Below, piece by piece: positions 10,061 through 15,290 of a stretch of 15,290 nt of DNA. The stretch is from AC-37 sp034663685. Its GTDB lineage: Bacteria; Actinomycetota; Thermoleophilia; Solirubrobacterales; Thermoleophilaceae. The position numbers and the translations under genes are program-made. The notes beneath the pieces are model-generated. The model saw only the letters and a program-made list of their open reading frames with translations, was not told the origin of the DNA and searched no databases. Where the stretch lies: contig JAXDJC010000092.1 in the NCBI GenBank assembly GCA_034663685.1, forward strand, positions 1 through 15,290, in the 5' to 3' direction. Every line of letters begins with the position of its first letter. The first letter of the stretch is position 1.

Positions 10061-11802
10061 GTCGTCTCCTCCGCGGCCGGGGCGCCCTCGGCGTCGTCCG
10101 CGGCCGCTCCGTTACCGGCGGCGGGCGGGTCGCCCGCGTCGGCCTCGGGGGTCGGCGGCGGCGCGGAAGCCGAGCTCTCGGGGTCGGGGGTCTCGGCCAC
10201 GGGCTCGGCGTCGGCAGCGGGCTGCTCCTCGGCGGGATCCGCCGGAGCGGGCTCGGCGACGGCCTCCTCGGCTGGAGCGGGCTCCTCCACCGGGGCGGGC
10301 TCGTCCGCGACAGCTGGCTCCTCGGCGGCGGCGGGCTCCTCCACCGGGGCGGGCTCGTCCGCGACAGCTGGCTCCTCGGCAGCGGCAGGCTCCTCGGCGG
10401 CGGCAGGCTCCTCGGCCCCAGCGGGCTCCTCCGCCGGGCCGGCCTCCTCCGCGACAGCGGGCTCCTCCGCCGGCGTGGCCGGCTCCTCGCCGGCGGCCTC
10501 CCCCTCCGCGACAGCGGGCTCCTCGCCCACCGGCTCCTCCGCCGGCGCGCCCTCCACGTGGTCGCCCTCCTGGTTCTCCAGCGCCTGGTGGGCCGGGAGG
10601 CCGCAGTAGCGGGAGCCGGGCAGCGATGCGTTCGGGCAGCGGCGGCCGTTCGACATGATCGCGGCACAGCGGCCGGAGGCGTCCTCCTCCTCGAAGGACA
10701 TGTCGGCCTCCTCGGCGGCGAACTCGGTCTCGGAGCGGATGTCCACCCGCCAGCCGGTCAGCCGCGCGGCCAGGCGCGCGTTCTGCCCCTCCTTGCCGAT
10801 CGCCAGCGAGAGCTGATCGTCGGGGACCACGACCGTGGCCTGCTTGGACTCGTCGTCCACGAGCACTTCACGCACGCGCGCGGGCGAGAGCGCCTTCGCG
10901 ACGAAGCGCGCGGGCTCCTCGTTGAACGGGATGATGTCGATCTTCTCGCCGCGCAGCTCGGACACGACCATGCGCACCCGCGACCCGCGCGGGCCCACGC
11001 AGGCGCCCACCGGATCAACGCCGGAGGCGTGCGAGACGACGGCGATCTTGGAGCGGTAGCCCGGCTCGCGCGCGACGTTCTGGACCTCGACGAGGCCGTC
11101 GGCGATCTCGGGGACCTCGAGCTCGAATAGCTTGCGGATCAACTCGGGCGAGCGGCGCGAGACGATGATGCTCGGGCCCTTGGCCTGGGCGGACACGTCG
11201 GTGATGACGGCCTTCACGCGCTGGCCGTGGTCGTAGCGCTCGTTGTCGACCTGCTCGGACTTGGGGAGCAGCGCCTCCACGCGCTCGCGCAGCTGCACGA
11301 GCGTGTAGCGCGAGTCGGACTGCTGGACGATGCCGGTGATCAGCTCGCCCACGCGGTCGCGGTACTCCTCGTACATCATGTCGCGCTCGGCCTCGCGGAT
11401 CCGCTGGAGGATCACCTGCTTGGCGGTCTGGGCGGCGATGCGGCCGAAGTCGTCGGGCGTGACGTCGCGCTCCTCGATCTGATCGCGGAACTCCTCGAGC
11501 TTCTCGAAGTCGAGCTCCGGCTCCGGGGGCTCGCGGGCCTCGCCCGTCTCCGGGTCGACCAGCGACTCCTCGACCTCCACCTCGACCAGCACCTGCTCCT
11601 CGATCTCCGGTGGGATGAGCAGCTCGAAGACCTTGAAGTCCGCGGTGTCGCGATCCATCTCCACCCGCGCGTACTGCGCCGACTCGGGCGTCTTCTTGTA
11701 GGCGGAGAGAAGGGCGTCCTCGAGCGCCAGCATCAGGCGCTCGGCGGAAATGCCCTTCTCGCGTTCGAGGACGTGTACTGCCTCGACTATCTCCTTCGAC
11801 AT
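10057..11802 (-). CDS. nusA: Transcription termination/antitermination protein NusA with long C-terminal tail
   Basis: RNA polymerase-associated factor controlling pausing, termination and antitermination. The 581 residues comprise the N-terminal RNAP-binding domain (1-150, with an acidic, proline-rich insert around 70-112), the S1 domain (about 152-218), KH1 (about 250-300, GPRGSRVRMV at 270-279) and KH2 (about 318-358, LAIGKEGQNARLAARLTGW). Most actinobacterial NusA proteins end there, near 340-370. Here a tail of about 210 residues follows: an acidic linker, a Cys/His cluster (C379, C389, C400, H405) and Ala/Glu/Pro repeats such as AVADEPAPVEEPA to the stop. ATG at 11802 has GGAGGGG upstream and starts 4 nt after the rimP stop. 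The TAG overlaps the presumed ylxR start. Confidence 0.97.
   Translation of the reverse strand: MSKEIVEAVHVLEREKGISAERLMLALEDALLSAYKKTPESAQYARVEMDRDTADFKVFELLIPPEIEEQVLVEVEVEESLVDPETGEAREPPEPELDFEKLEEFRDQIEERDVTPDDFGRIAAQTAKQVILQRIREAERDMMYEEYRDRVGELITGIVQQSDSRYTLVQLRERVEALLPKSEQVDNERYDHGQRVKAVITDVSAQAKGPSIIVSRRSPELIRKLFELEVPEIADGLVEVQNVAREPGYRSKIAVVSHASGVDPVGACVGPRGSRVRMVVSELRGEKIDIIPFNEEPARFVAKALSPARVREVLVDDESKQATVVVPDDQLSLAIGKEGQNARLAARLTGWRVDIRSETEFAAEEADMSFEEEDASGRCAAIMSNGRRCPNASLPGSRYCGLPAHQALENQEGDHVEGAPAEEPVGEEPAVAEGEAAGEEPATPAEEPAVAEEAGPAEEPAGAEEPAAAEEPAAAEEPAVADEPAPVEEPAAAEEPAVADEPAPVEEPAPAEEAVAEPAPADPAEEQPAADAEPVAETPDPESSASAPPPTPEADAGDPPAAGNGAAADDAEGAPAAEETT
10277..10380 (-). repeat. 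Two 50-bp identical direct repeats, 54-bp period, inside the nusA tail
   Basis: Bases 10277-10326 and 10331-10380 are identical, giving a period of 54 bp, i.e. 18 codons, so the frame is kept. Each unit encodes a version of AEEPAVADEPAPVEEPA. Flanking shorter units (AEEPA, AAAEEPAA) continue the pattern with more divergence. Exact identity points to recent duplication by slippage or recombination, so copy number may vary between strains. Confidence 0.9.
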
Positions 11803-11806
11803 GTCC

Positions 11807-12226
11807 TCACCCCTCCAGCAGGTTCCCGCGTTTGACGTCCTCGTAGGGGATCGAGACGACCCCCTCCTCGGCTGCGACCGTGAGCTCGTCGTCGGTCGCG
11901 CCGACCAGCTCGCCGGTGAAGCTCCTGCGGCCCTTCTGATCGCCGCGCGTGCGGATGCGGATGCGGCGTCCGACGTAGCGCCGGTAGTGGTCGGGCTTGC
12001 TCAGCGGGCGCTCCGGGCCGGGCGAGGACACCTCGAGCGAGTACTCCGTGAGCAGGTCGCGGAGATGGGACGTGACGCGCTCGCATAGCGCGAGGCTCAC
12101 CCCGTCGGGGTGATCCACGAACACGCGCACGCGCTCGGGCGCGACGCGCTCGGCCAGCAGCACCTCAACTTCGGGCTCCGCCGTGGCCAGTCGCGTCTCG
12201 ATCTCGGTCTGTATGTCCCTCTCCAC
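11807..12226 (-). CDS. rimP: Ribosome maturation factor RimP
   Basis: Assembly factor for the 30S subunit, 139 residues. The N-terminal domain carries RVRVFVDHPDGVSLALCERVT, and the hallmark LEVSSPGPERPL lies near residues 78-89. The C-terminal SH3-like domain (about 95-139) has RIRIRTRGDQKGRRSFTGELVGATDDELTV and ends KRGNLLEG. The GTG at 12226 is the best start: an in-frame GTG at 12268 lies within the stem of an intrinsic terminator and would add a non-conserved stretch. The ribosome-binding site is weak. rimP heads the operon; nusA begins 4 nt after its stop, and the rimP-nusA-ylxR-infB order is the classic one. Confidence 0.95.
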   Translation of the reverse strand: MERDIQTEIETRLATAEPEVEVLLAERVAPERVRVFVDHPDGVSLALCERVTSHLRDLLTEYSLEVSSPGPERPLSKPDHYRRYVGRRIRIRTRGDQKGRRSFTGELVGATDDELTVAAEEGVVSIPYEDVKRGNLLEG

Positions 12227-12240
12227 TCTCGAATCCGGGC

Positions 12241-12269
12241 AAAAAAATAGGCGGGCTGCGAAGCCCACC
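12241..12269 (-). terminator. Rho-independent terminator just upstream of rimP
   Basis: On the minus strand the arm GGTGGGCT (12269-12262) pairs with AGCCCGCC (12257-12250) around the tetraloop TCGC, giving 8 bp with one G-T pair, directly followed by TATTTTTTT. A run of seven T is striking in such GC-rich DNA. It may end the transcript of the DUF559 gene, whose stop is 34 nt upstream. As the T-tract lies only 14 nt before the rimP GTG it may instead be an attenuator in the rimP-nusA leader. Confidence 0.85.
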
Positions 12270-12275
12270 TCCAGG

Positions 12276-12293
12276 TGCGGCGCGCAAGCCGCA
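12276..12293 (-). promoter_or_regulatory. Perfect stem-loop preceding the terminator in the rimP leader
   Basis: The arms TGCGGC and GCCGCA enclose the 6-nt loop TTGCGC on the minus strand. The following CACC (12277-12274) can alternatively pair with GGTG (12269-12266), which is the 5' arm of the terminator. Three mutually exclusive pairings are therefore possible, as in attenuators. The alternative stem is only 4 bp, so this is suggestive only. Confidence 0.35.
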
Positions 12294-12303
12294 GATGAAA
12301 GTC

Positions 12304-13233
12304 CTAGCGGCGGCCAGTATAGCTTTGACGCACCGCCGCCATCGCGCGCAGGGTCGCGACCACGTGGCCGGGGTCATGCGCGATCTGGTCGTGGGTGAAG
12401 CGCACCGATGTGCGGCCGGCGAGCAGGAGCGCATGGTCGCGCTCGCGGTCGTTGCGCTGCTCGAGCCGGGTGCGGTGGTAGCGGAGGCTGTCGCACTCCA
12501 CGACGAGGTTCAGGCCGGGCCAGAAGAAGTCGACGCGTGCGCGGCCGAAGCGGCGCTGACTCTGGGGCTTGGGGAGACCGGCGGCTCTCGCCAGGGGCAC
12601 GAGGAGCCGCTCGAGCTCGGACTCGGTGAGCACGAAGGAGTCGCGGTCGAGGACCCCGCGGAGGAGCGGCACACCAGGCTGGCCGCTCGCGCGGTCGATC
12701 TCCTCGCGGAGGGTCTCGATCTTCAGCAGGGCCCGGCCGTCGGCCTGGTTGATGAGCGCCTCGGCCCCGCGTCGGTCGCACGAGGCAGCGAGGTCGATCA
12801 CGGTGCGGATCGGGGTGGTGACAGGGATGCCGCGCTGGCGGGTCAGGTCGCCGGGGGCCAGGACCGCACGGCGGTGAACCGTCACGCCCCAGCGCGGCCG
12901 GCGCCGGGTCGCGGCGGGCACCGAGAGGTGGAGAACGGGTTCGCGCGGCTTCCAGATGCGCCAGAGCTCGCCGGCGCTGTCGTGGCTCAGCACGGCGGGC
13001 TCGAAGCACAGAACCGCGCCCATCAACCGTCCGTACGGGGTGAGCTCGGGCCGCCCGACCGCGTACACCCCACGCCACTCGGTTGAGTGCAGACGGCCCG
13101 CGGCAAGCGCCCACCTGATCGCCGGGCCGGTGAGTCCGAGGTCCAGCAGCTGCCGGCGCGAGATGACCCCGTGCTGCTTCCAGGCTCGCTCCCACACACG
13201 ACCCCACAGCGACTGAACCGTTTTAGTCGTCAT
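12304..13233 (-). CDS. AbiEi-like winged-helix plus DUF559 (Vsr-like nuclease fold) protein
   Basis: A protein of 309 residues with two parts. The N-terminus (about 16-60), with HGVISRRQLLDLGLTGPAIRWALAAGRLHSTEWRGVYAVG, is the winged-helix domain seen in AbiEi antitoxins, here with the usual following region (HDSAGELWRIW, then GIPVTTPIRTVIDLA). The C-terminus (about 200-285) is the DUF559 restriction-endonuclease-like domain: TESELERLL, ARVDFFWPGLNLVVECDSLRYH (Asp and Glu of the PD-(D/E)XK core) and ERDHALLLAG. This architecture is frequent in Actinomycetota, often in many copies; its role (defence, toxin-antitoxin or mobile DNA) is unproven. No AbiEii partner is adjacent. ATG at 13233, or the GTG just before it at 13236, lies in the centre of a 38-bp palindrome and has no Shine-Dalgarno, which suggests autoregulation. 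Confidence 0.85.
   Translation of the reverse strand: MTTKTVQSLWGRVWERAWKQHGVISRRQLLDLGLTGPAIRWALAAGRLHSTEWRGVYAVGRPELTPYGRLMGAVLCFEPAVLSHDSAGELWRIWKPREPVLHLSVPAATRRRPRWGVTVHRRAVLAPGDLTRQRGIPVTTPIRTVIDLAASCDRRGAEALINQADGRALLKIETLREEIDRASGQPGVPLLRGVLDRDSFVLTESELERLLVPLARAAGLPKPQSQRRFGRARVDFFWPGLNLVVECDSLRYHRTRLEQRNDRERDHALLLAGRTSVRFTHDQIAHDPGHVVATLRAMAAVRQSYTGRR
12316..12321 (-). promoter_or_regulatory. Candidate -10 box (TATACT) for the rimP operon
   Basis: TATACT matches the -10 consensus at five of six positions and stands out in GC-rich sequence. It lies within the last codons of the DUF559 gene. Transcription would begin near 12309 and give a leader of about 85 nt containing both stem-loops. 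No convincing -35 box lies 16-18 bp upstream, so the call is weak. Confidence 0.35.
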
Positions 13234-13251
13234 CACGACTAAAAGGGTTCA
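13214..13251. repeat. 38-bp near-perfect inverted repeat centred on the DUF559 start codon
   Basis: On the plus strand the left arm is TGAACCGTTTTAGTCGT, the spacer CATC, and the right arm ACGACTAAAAGGGTTCA: 16 of 17 positions pair. The core TTTTAGTCGT/ACGACTAAAA is AT-rich against the local background. The gene's ATG reads from the spacer. No T-run follows on either strand, so it is not an intrinsic terminator. A dimeric operator, plausibly for the AbiEi-type winged helix encoded by this gene, or a start-occluding mRNA hairpin are the two best explanations. Confidence 0.85.
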
Positions 13252-13315
13252 GCCGCTCCGAATTCGCCCCCTAACTGCCCGCCGTGAAGGTCGGGCGCAT
13301 CAACCCGGCGGCGCC

Positions 13316-13738
13316 TCAGGCCTCCACCAGCACCGTCACCGGCCCGTCGTTCTCGAGCGCCACCGTCATCCGCGCGCCGAACACGCCGCCGGCCGCGCCC
13401 AGCGCGGTGCGCACCCGCTCGTACAGCGGCTCGGCCTCGGCCGGCGGCGCCGCCTCCACGAAGCTCGGGCGGTTGCCCTTGCGCGTGTCGCCGTAGAGGG
13501 TGAAGTTGCTGACGCAGAGGATCGCGCCGCCGGCATCGGAGACCGACACGTTCATCCGCCCGTCGCCGTCCTCGAACACCCGCAGCGCGCGGATCTTGCG
13601 CGCCACCCGGTCGGCCTCCTCCTCCCCATCGCCGGCGCGGACGCCGAGCAGCACCAGCAGGCCGGGGCCGATCGAGGCGACGACCGCCCCGTCGACGGAG
13701 ACCGACGCGGACGCGACCCGCTGAACAACGGCACGCAC
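13316..13738 (-). CDS. dtd: D-aminoacyl-tRNA deacylase
   Basis: Removes D-amino acids (and glycine) mischarged on tRNA. The 140 residues match the family throughout: MRAVVQRVASASVSVDG (1-17), LLVLLGV, VSNFTLYGDTRKGNRPSF (76-93) and the C-terminal NDGPVTVLVE (129-138) with the cross-subunit Gly-cisPro motif. The active-site stretch reads S-N-F-T-L where most homologues have S-Q-F-T-L, a conservative change. The start is GTG at 13738 with AGGGA just upstream. It is divergent from the YbjN-like gene, with 36 bp between start codons; the DUF559 gene follows 82 bp downstream with the palindrome between. Confidence 0.96.
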   Translation of the reverse strand: MRAVVQRVASASVSVDGAVVASIGPGLLVLLGVRAGDGEEEADRVARKIRALRVFEDGDGRMNVSVSDAGGAILCVSNFTLYGDTRKGNRPSFVEAAPPAEAEPLYERVRTALGAAGGVFGARMTVALENDGPVTVLVEA

Positions 13739-13750
13739 GGTCCCTACATT
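13722..13750 (+). promoter_or_regulatory. Candidate promoter for the YbjN-like gene
   Basis: TGAACA (13722-13727) and TACATT (13745-13750) each match the -35 and -10 consensus at four of six positions with a 17-bp spacer. Transcription would begin near 13757, about 18 nt before the GTG. It overlaps the start of dtd on the other strand. Prediction by eye only. Confidence 0.3.
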
Positions 13751-13774
13751 GCCCTAATCGCTGCCGTTGACGTC

Positions 13775-14185
13775 GTGAACCAGTACGTGGAGGAGCTCGG
13801 CGGGGGCCGCCGGCTGGCCCATGCCGAATGGGGCCTTACCCTCCCCGCCGAGTCCGCCGGCGGCTGGCCGTGCGACATCGGCATCCGCATCGACGACGGA
13901 CTGCTGAAGGTGCAGGCGTACGCGCACAAGCAGCGCGAGGACCTCGACCCCCAGGTCTTCCTCCAGTGGAACCGCCAGACGCGCATCGTGCGCCTGGCCC
14001 TCACGCGCTCCGGCGACGTGTGGGTGATGGGCGACATCCCGGTGCAGGCGGCCGACGCGACTCAGGTCGACCGCCTGCTGGGGCTCACGGTGGAGGGCGT
14101 GCTGGCGGTGCGCGGCTACGCGAAGGCGCTTGCGGAGCCGGCGGCCGAGCCCTCCGGGTGGCTCAGGGAACCTGGAGGACCGTGA
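13775..14185 (+). CDS. YbjN-like (type III secretion chaperone-fold) protein
   Basis: A 136-residue cytoplasmic protein resembling the YbjN/CesT-like fold common in actinobacteria: strand-rich HAEWGLTLPAE, CDIGIRIDDGLLKVQAYAHK (33-52), DPQVFLQWNRQTRIVRLALTRSGDVWVMGDIPVQA (58-92), then a helix DRLLGLTVEGVLAVRGYAKAL. YbjN proteins are proposed regulators or chaperones; no partner is evident here. The start is GTG at 13775, with no ATG in frame; a second GTG at 13787 is possible. Upstream in-frame codons would read IAAVDVV, protein-like but without a start codon. Its 3' end overlaps the end of the convergent PKD gene by 23 bp. Confidence 0.75.
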   Translation: MNQYVEELGGGRRLAHAEWGLTLPAESAGGWPCDIGIRIDDGLLKVQAYAHKQREDLDPQVFLQWNRQTRIVRLALTRSGDVWVMGDIPVQAADATQVDRLLGLTVEGVLAVRGYAKALAEPAAEPSGWLREPGGP

Positions 14186-14516
14186 TCGTCTGCGTCTTGG
14201 TGCTGGTGGCGCACCACTCCGCGTCGCTCGCCACGGTCAGGCTCGCCGCGTAGCTGCCGCCGCCGGCGTAGGTGTGCTGCACGCTCTGGCCGGAGGCCGT
14301 GGCGCCGTCGCCGAAGCTCCACGAGTAGGACGCGATGTTGCTCGGGCAGCCGATCTGGAACGTGAACGGCGTCGAGAGCGAGCCGTTGAAGTAGATCGGA
14401 TGGCCCGCCAGGCCCGGGTTGGGAGCCGCCACGAAGTTGGCCGCCACGGCCGCCGCCGACGCCGGCGCCGCCAATGCCCCCACCAACACTGCCGCAGTCA
14501 CGAACTTGCGCATCAT
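14163..14516 (-). CDS. Small secreted PKD-domain protein
   Basis: A 117-residue exported protein. It has a signal peptide: MMRKF, then the hydrophobic VTAAVLVGALAAP and an ASA-type cleavage site near residue 20. A single PKD (Ig-like) domain follows: APNPGLAGHPIYFNG, ASYSWSFGDGATASG, VQHTYAGGGSYAASLTV. Two cysteines, in IGCPSN and EWCATS, probably form a disulfide. PKD domains mediate surface protein or carbohydrate contacts; here one stands alone with no enzyme attached, so an adhesive or decoy role is only a guess. ATG at 14516 has GAGGGGGG upstream. It lies 40 nt downstream of the larger secreted gene, probably in the same transcript. Confidence 0.85.
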   Translation of the reverse strand: MMRKFVTAAVLVGALAAPASAAAVAANFVAAPNPGLAGHPIYFNGSLSTPFTFQIGCPSNIASYSWSFGDGATASGQSVQHTYAGGGSYAASLTVASDAEWCATSTKTQTITVLQVP

Positions 14517-14556
14517 CGCCCCCCTCAGGATCGGTTGAGCGAAGTTCTTCCCCGCC

Positions 14557-15290
14557 TCAGCGAACGCTGAACGTCTTCGAGTTCCGCCGGGTGGTCTTCT
14601 TCTCCACGTTGCCGCTCTGATCGGCTCCGTAGGCACGTACGAGATAGGTCCCGCGCGGCAGCTTGGTCTTCGTGGCGAACGACCACTCGAGCTTGAGCCG
14701 CTTGAGCGAGTACTTGCCCTTCGTTCGCAGGCGAATCGGCTTGGAGCAGCTGCGCGGCTTGCTCAGCCTGTTGTCGGTGCCGAGGAAGCGGCAGCGCTTG
14801 CCCTCGCGCTTGGCGACCGAGATCGTGGAGGCCAGCGCGTTGTGCTCCGCCGCGGTCTTGCACCCGGTGTCGGCCGTCCGTCCGCTCACGCCCAGCCGGC
14901 CCTTCTTGGCGGAGTACTTGATCGGGATCCTGATCGAGCTGAGCGGCGGCTTGCGGTCGTTGCAGAGGTTGGGCTGACCGAGCCCGGGCGGCGAGCCCGG
15001 CAGCGGGTTGCTCGTGGAGATCACCTGCACGGGGCCGACGTTGCCCTGGTCGTCGACCGCGCGCAGTGCGAGGTAGCGCTGGAGACTGCCTCCGAGCTCG
15101 ATCGACTGAGCGGCGCCCGGGTCCCCCGGCTTGAGCGCCACCGGGATCGGGTTGCCCTCGCCGAAGCTCGCGGCGTCGAGCTTGGAGTCCGAGGAGACGA
15201 GCTCGTAGCGCGAGGCCTTCCCGCACAGCAGGTCGTCGCCGGGTGCCTTGAAGCCGAGGCCGTTGGCGAACAGCCTGACCTCCATGGGCG
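14557..15290 (-). CDS. C-terminal part of a probable secreted protein with FN3-like and Cys-rich domains; 5' end outside window
   Basis: At least 242 residues; the frame is open to the right edge, and the first ATG, at 15285, has no visible ribosome-binding site and no signal peptide after it, so the gene probably starts outside. The first part (SRYELVSSDSKLDAASFGEGNPIP, then YLALRAVDDQGNVGPVQVIS) looks like a fibronectin type III-like fold as found at the end of extracellular enzymes. The second (about 105-242) is a basic domain with five cysteines: LCNDRKPP, TGCKTA, KRCRFLGTD, RSCSKP, then LPRGTYLVRAYGADQSGNVE and a closing RRNSKTFSVR. I do not recognise a named family for it, though the GTYxVRAxAxDxxGNxE ending is typical of bacterial extracellular Ig-like repeats. 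The catalytic or main domain, if any, is not in view. Confidence 0.7.
   Translation of the reverse strand, partial: PMEVRLFANGLGFKAPGDDLLCGKASRYELVSSDSKLDAASFGEGNPIPVALKPGDPGAAQSIELGGSLQRYLALRAVDDQGNVGPVQVISTSNPLPGSPPGLGQPNLCNDRKPPLSSIRIPIKYSAKKGRLGVSGRTADTGCKTAAEHNALASTISVAKREGKRCRFLGTDNRLSKPRSCSKPIRLRTKGKYSLKRLKLEWSFATKTKLPRGTYLVRAYGADQSGNVEKKTTRRNSKTFSVR

Noticed and set aside
10057..10111. Programmed -1 frameshift site near the end of nusA
   Set aside because: The geometry would fit a NusA-YlxR fusion, but I see no X-XXY-YYZ slippery heptamer between the TAA of the ylxR frame and the nusA stop; re-initiation with the GGAGGAG site explains it better.
12227..12268. rimP start at GTG 12268
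   Set aside because: It lies inside the terminator stem and the added 14 residues (including a stretch read from the T-run) do not look like RimP.
13214..13251. Intrinsic terminator for dtd
   Set aside because: The stem is strong but no T-run follows on either strand, and it covers the start codon of the next gene.
13767..13772. TTGACG as a -35 box for the YbjN-like gene
   Set aside because: A matching -10 box would fall inside the coding region, after the GTG start, and none is seen there.

Overview
The window is high-GC bacterial DNA with dense GTG/CTG start usage. It looks like a deep-branching actinomycete, most likely class Thermoleophilia (Solirubrobacterales or Gaiellales type). That placement is inferred from gene order, base composition, an AbiEi-DUF559 protein and secreted proteins with Cys-rich, Arg-rich C-terminal domains; no rRNA is present to prove it.

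The core (12226 down to 3019, minus strand) is one translation/RNA-maturation operon read in the order rimP, nusA, ylxR, infB, ylxP (DUF503), rbfA, nrnA, truB, ribF, rpsO, peroxiredoxin, DsbA-like thioredoxin-fold protein. The genes are packed: six junctions use a 4-nt stop/start overlap (ATGA, GTGA, CTGA and, unusually, TTAG), which implies translational coupling. Upstream of rimP there is an intrinsic terminator only 14 nt before the start codon, with a TATACT box further upstream, so the operon may be attenuated. The rpsO-pnp pairing seen in many bacteria is interrupted here by two thiol-redox genes and by a plus-strand flavin-binding (PPOX-like) gene. pnp starts separately at 2272 and runs off the left edge.

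Several of these housekeeping proteins carry unusual low-complexity additions. PNPase ends in an RGG/DRGG tail. NusA has a tail of about 210 residues with a Cys/His cluster followed by Ala/Glu/Pro repeats. IF2 has a Gly- and Arg-rich linker.

The right part (12304-15290) is accessory. It holds an AbiEi-DUF559 protein whose start codon lies in the centre of a 38-bp near-perfect palindrome, then dtd (D-aminoacyl-tRNA deacylase), a divergent YbjN-like gene, a small secreted PKD-domain protein and the C-terminal part of a larger, probably secreted protein running off the right edge.

I found no CRISPR array, IS element, phage gene, tRNA or rRNA. The most notable observations are the ylxR start (no canonical start codon, but a perfectly placed Shine-Dalgarno before UUA), the NusA tail, the rimP leader, and the palindrome on the DUF559 gene.
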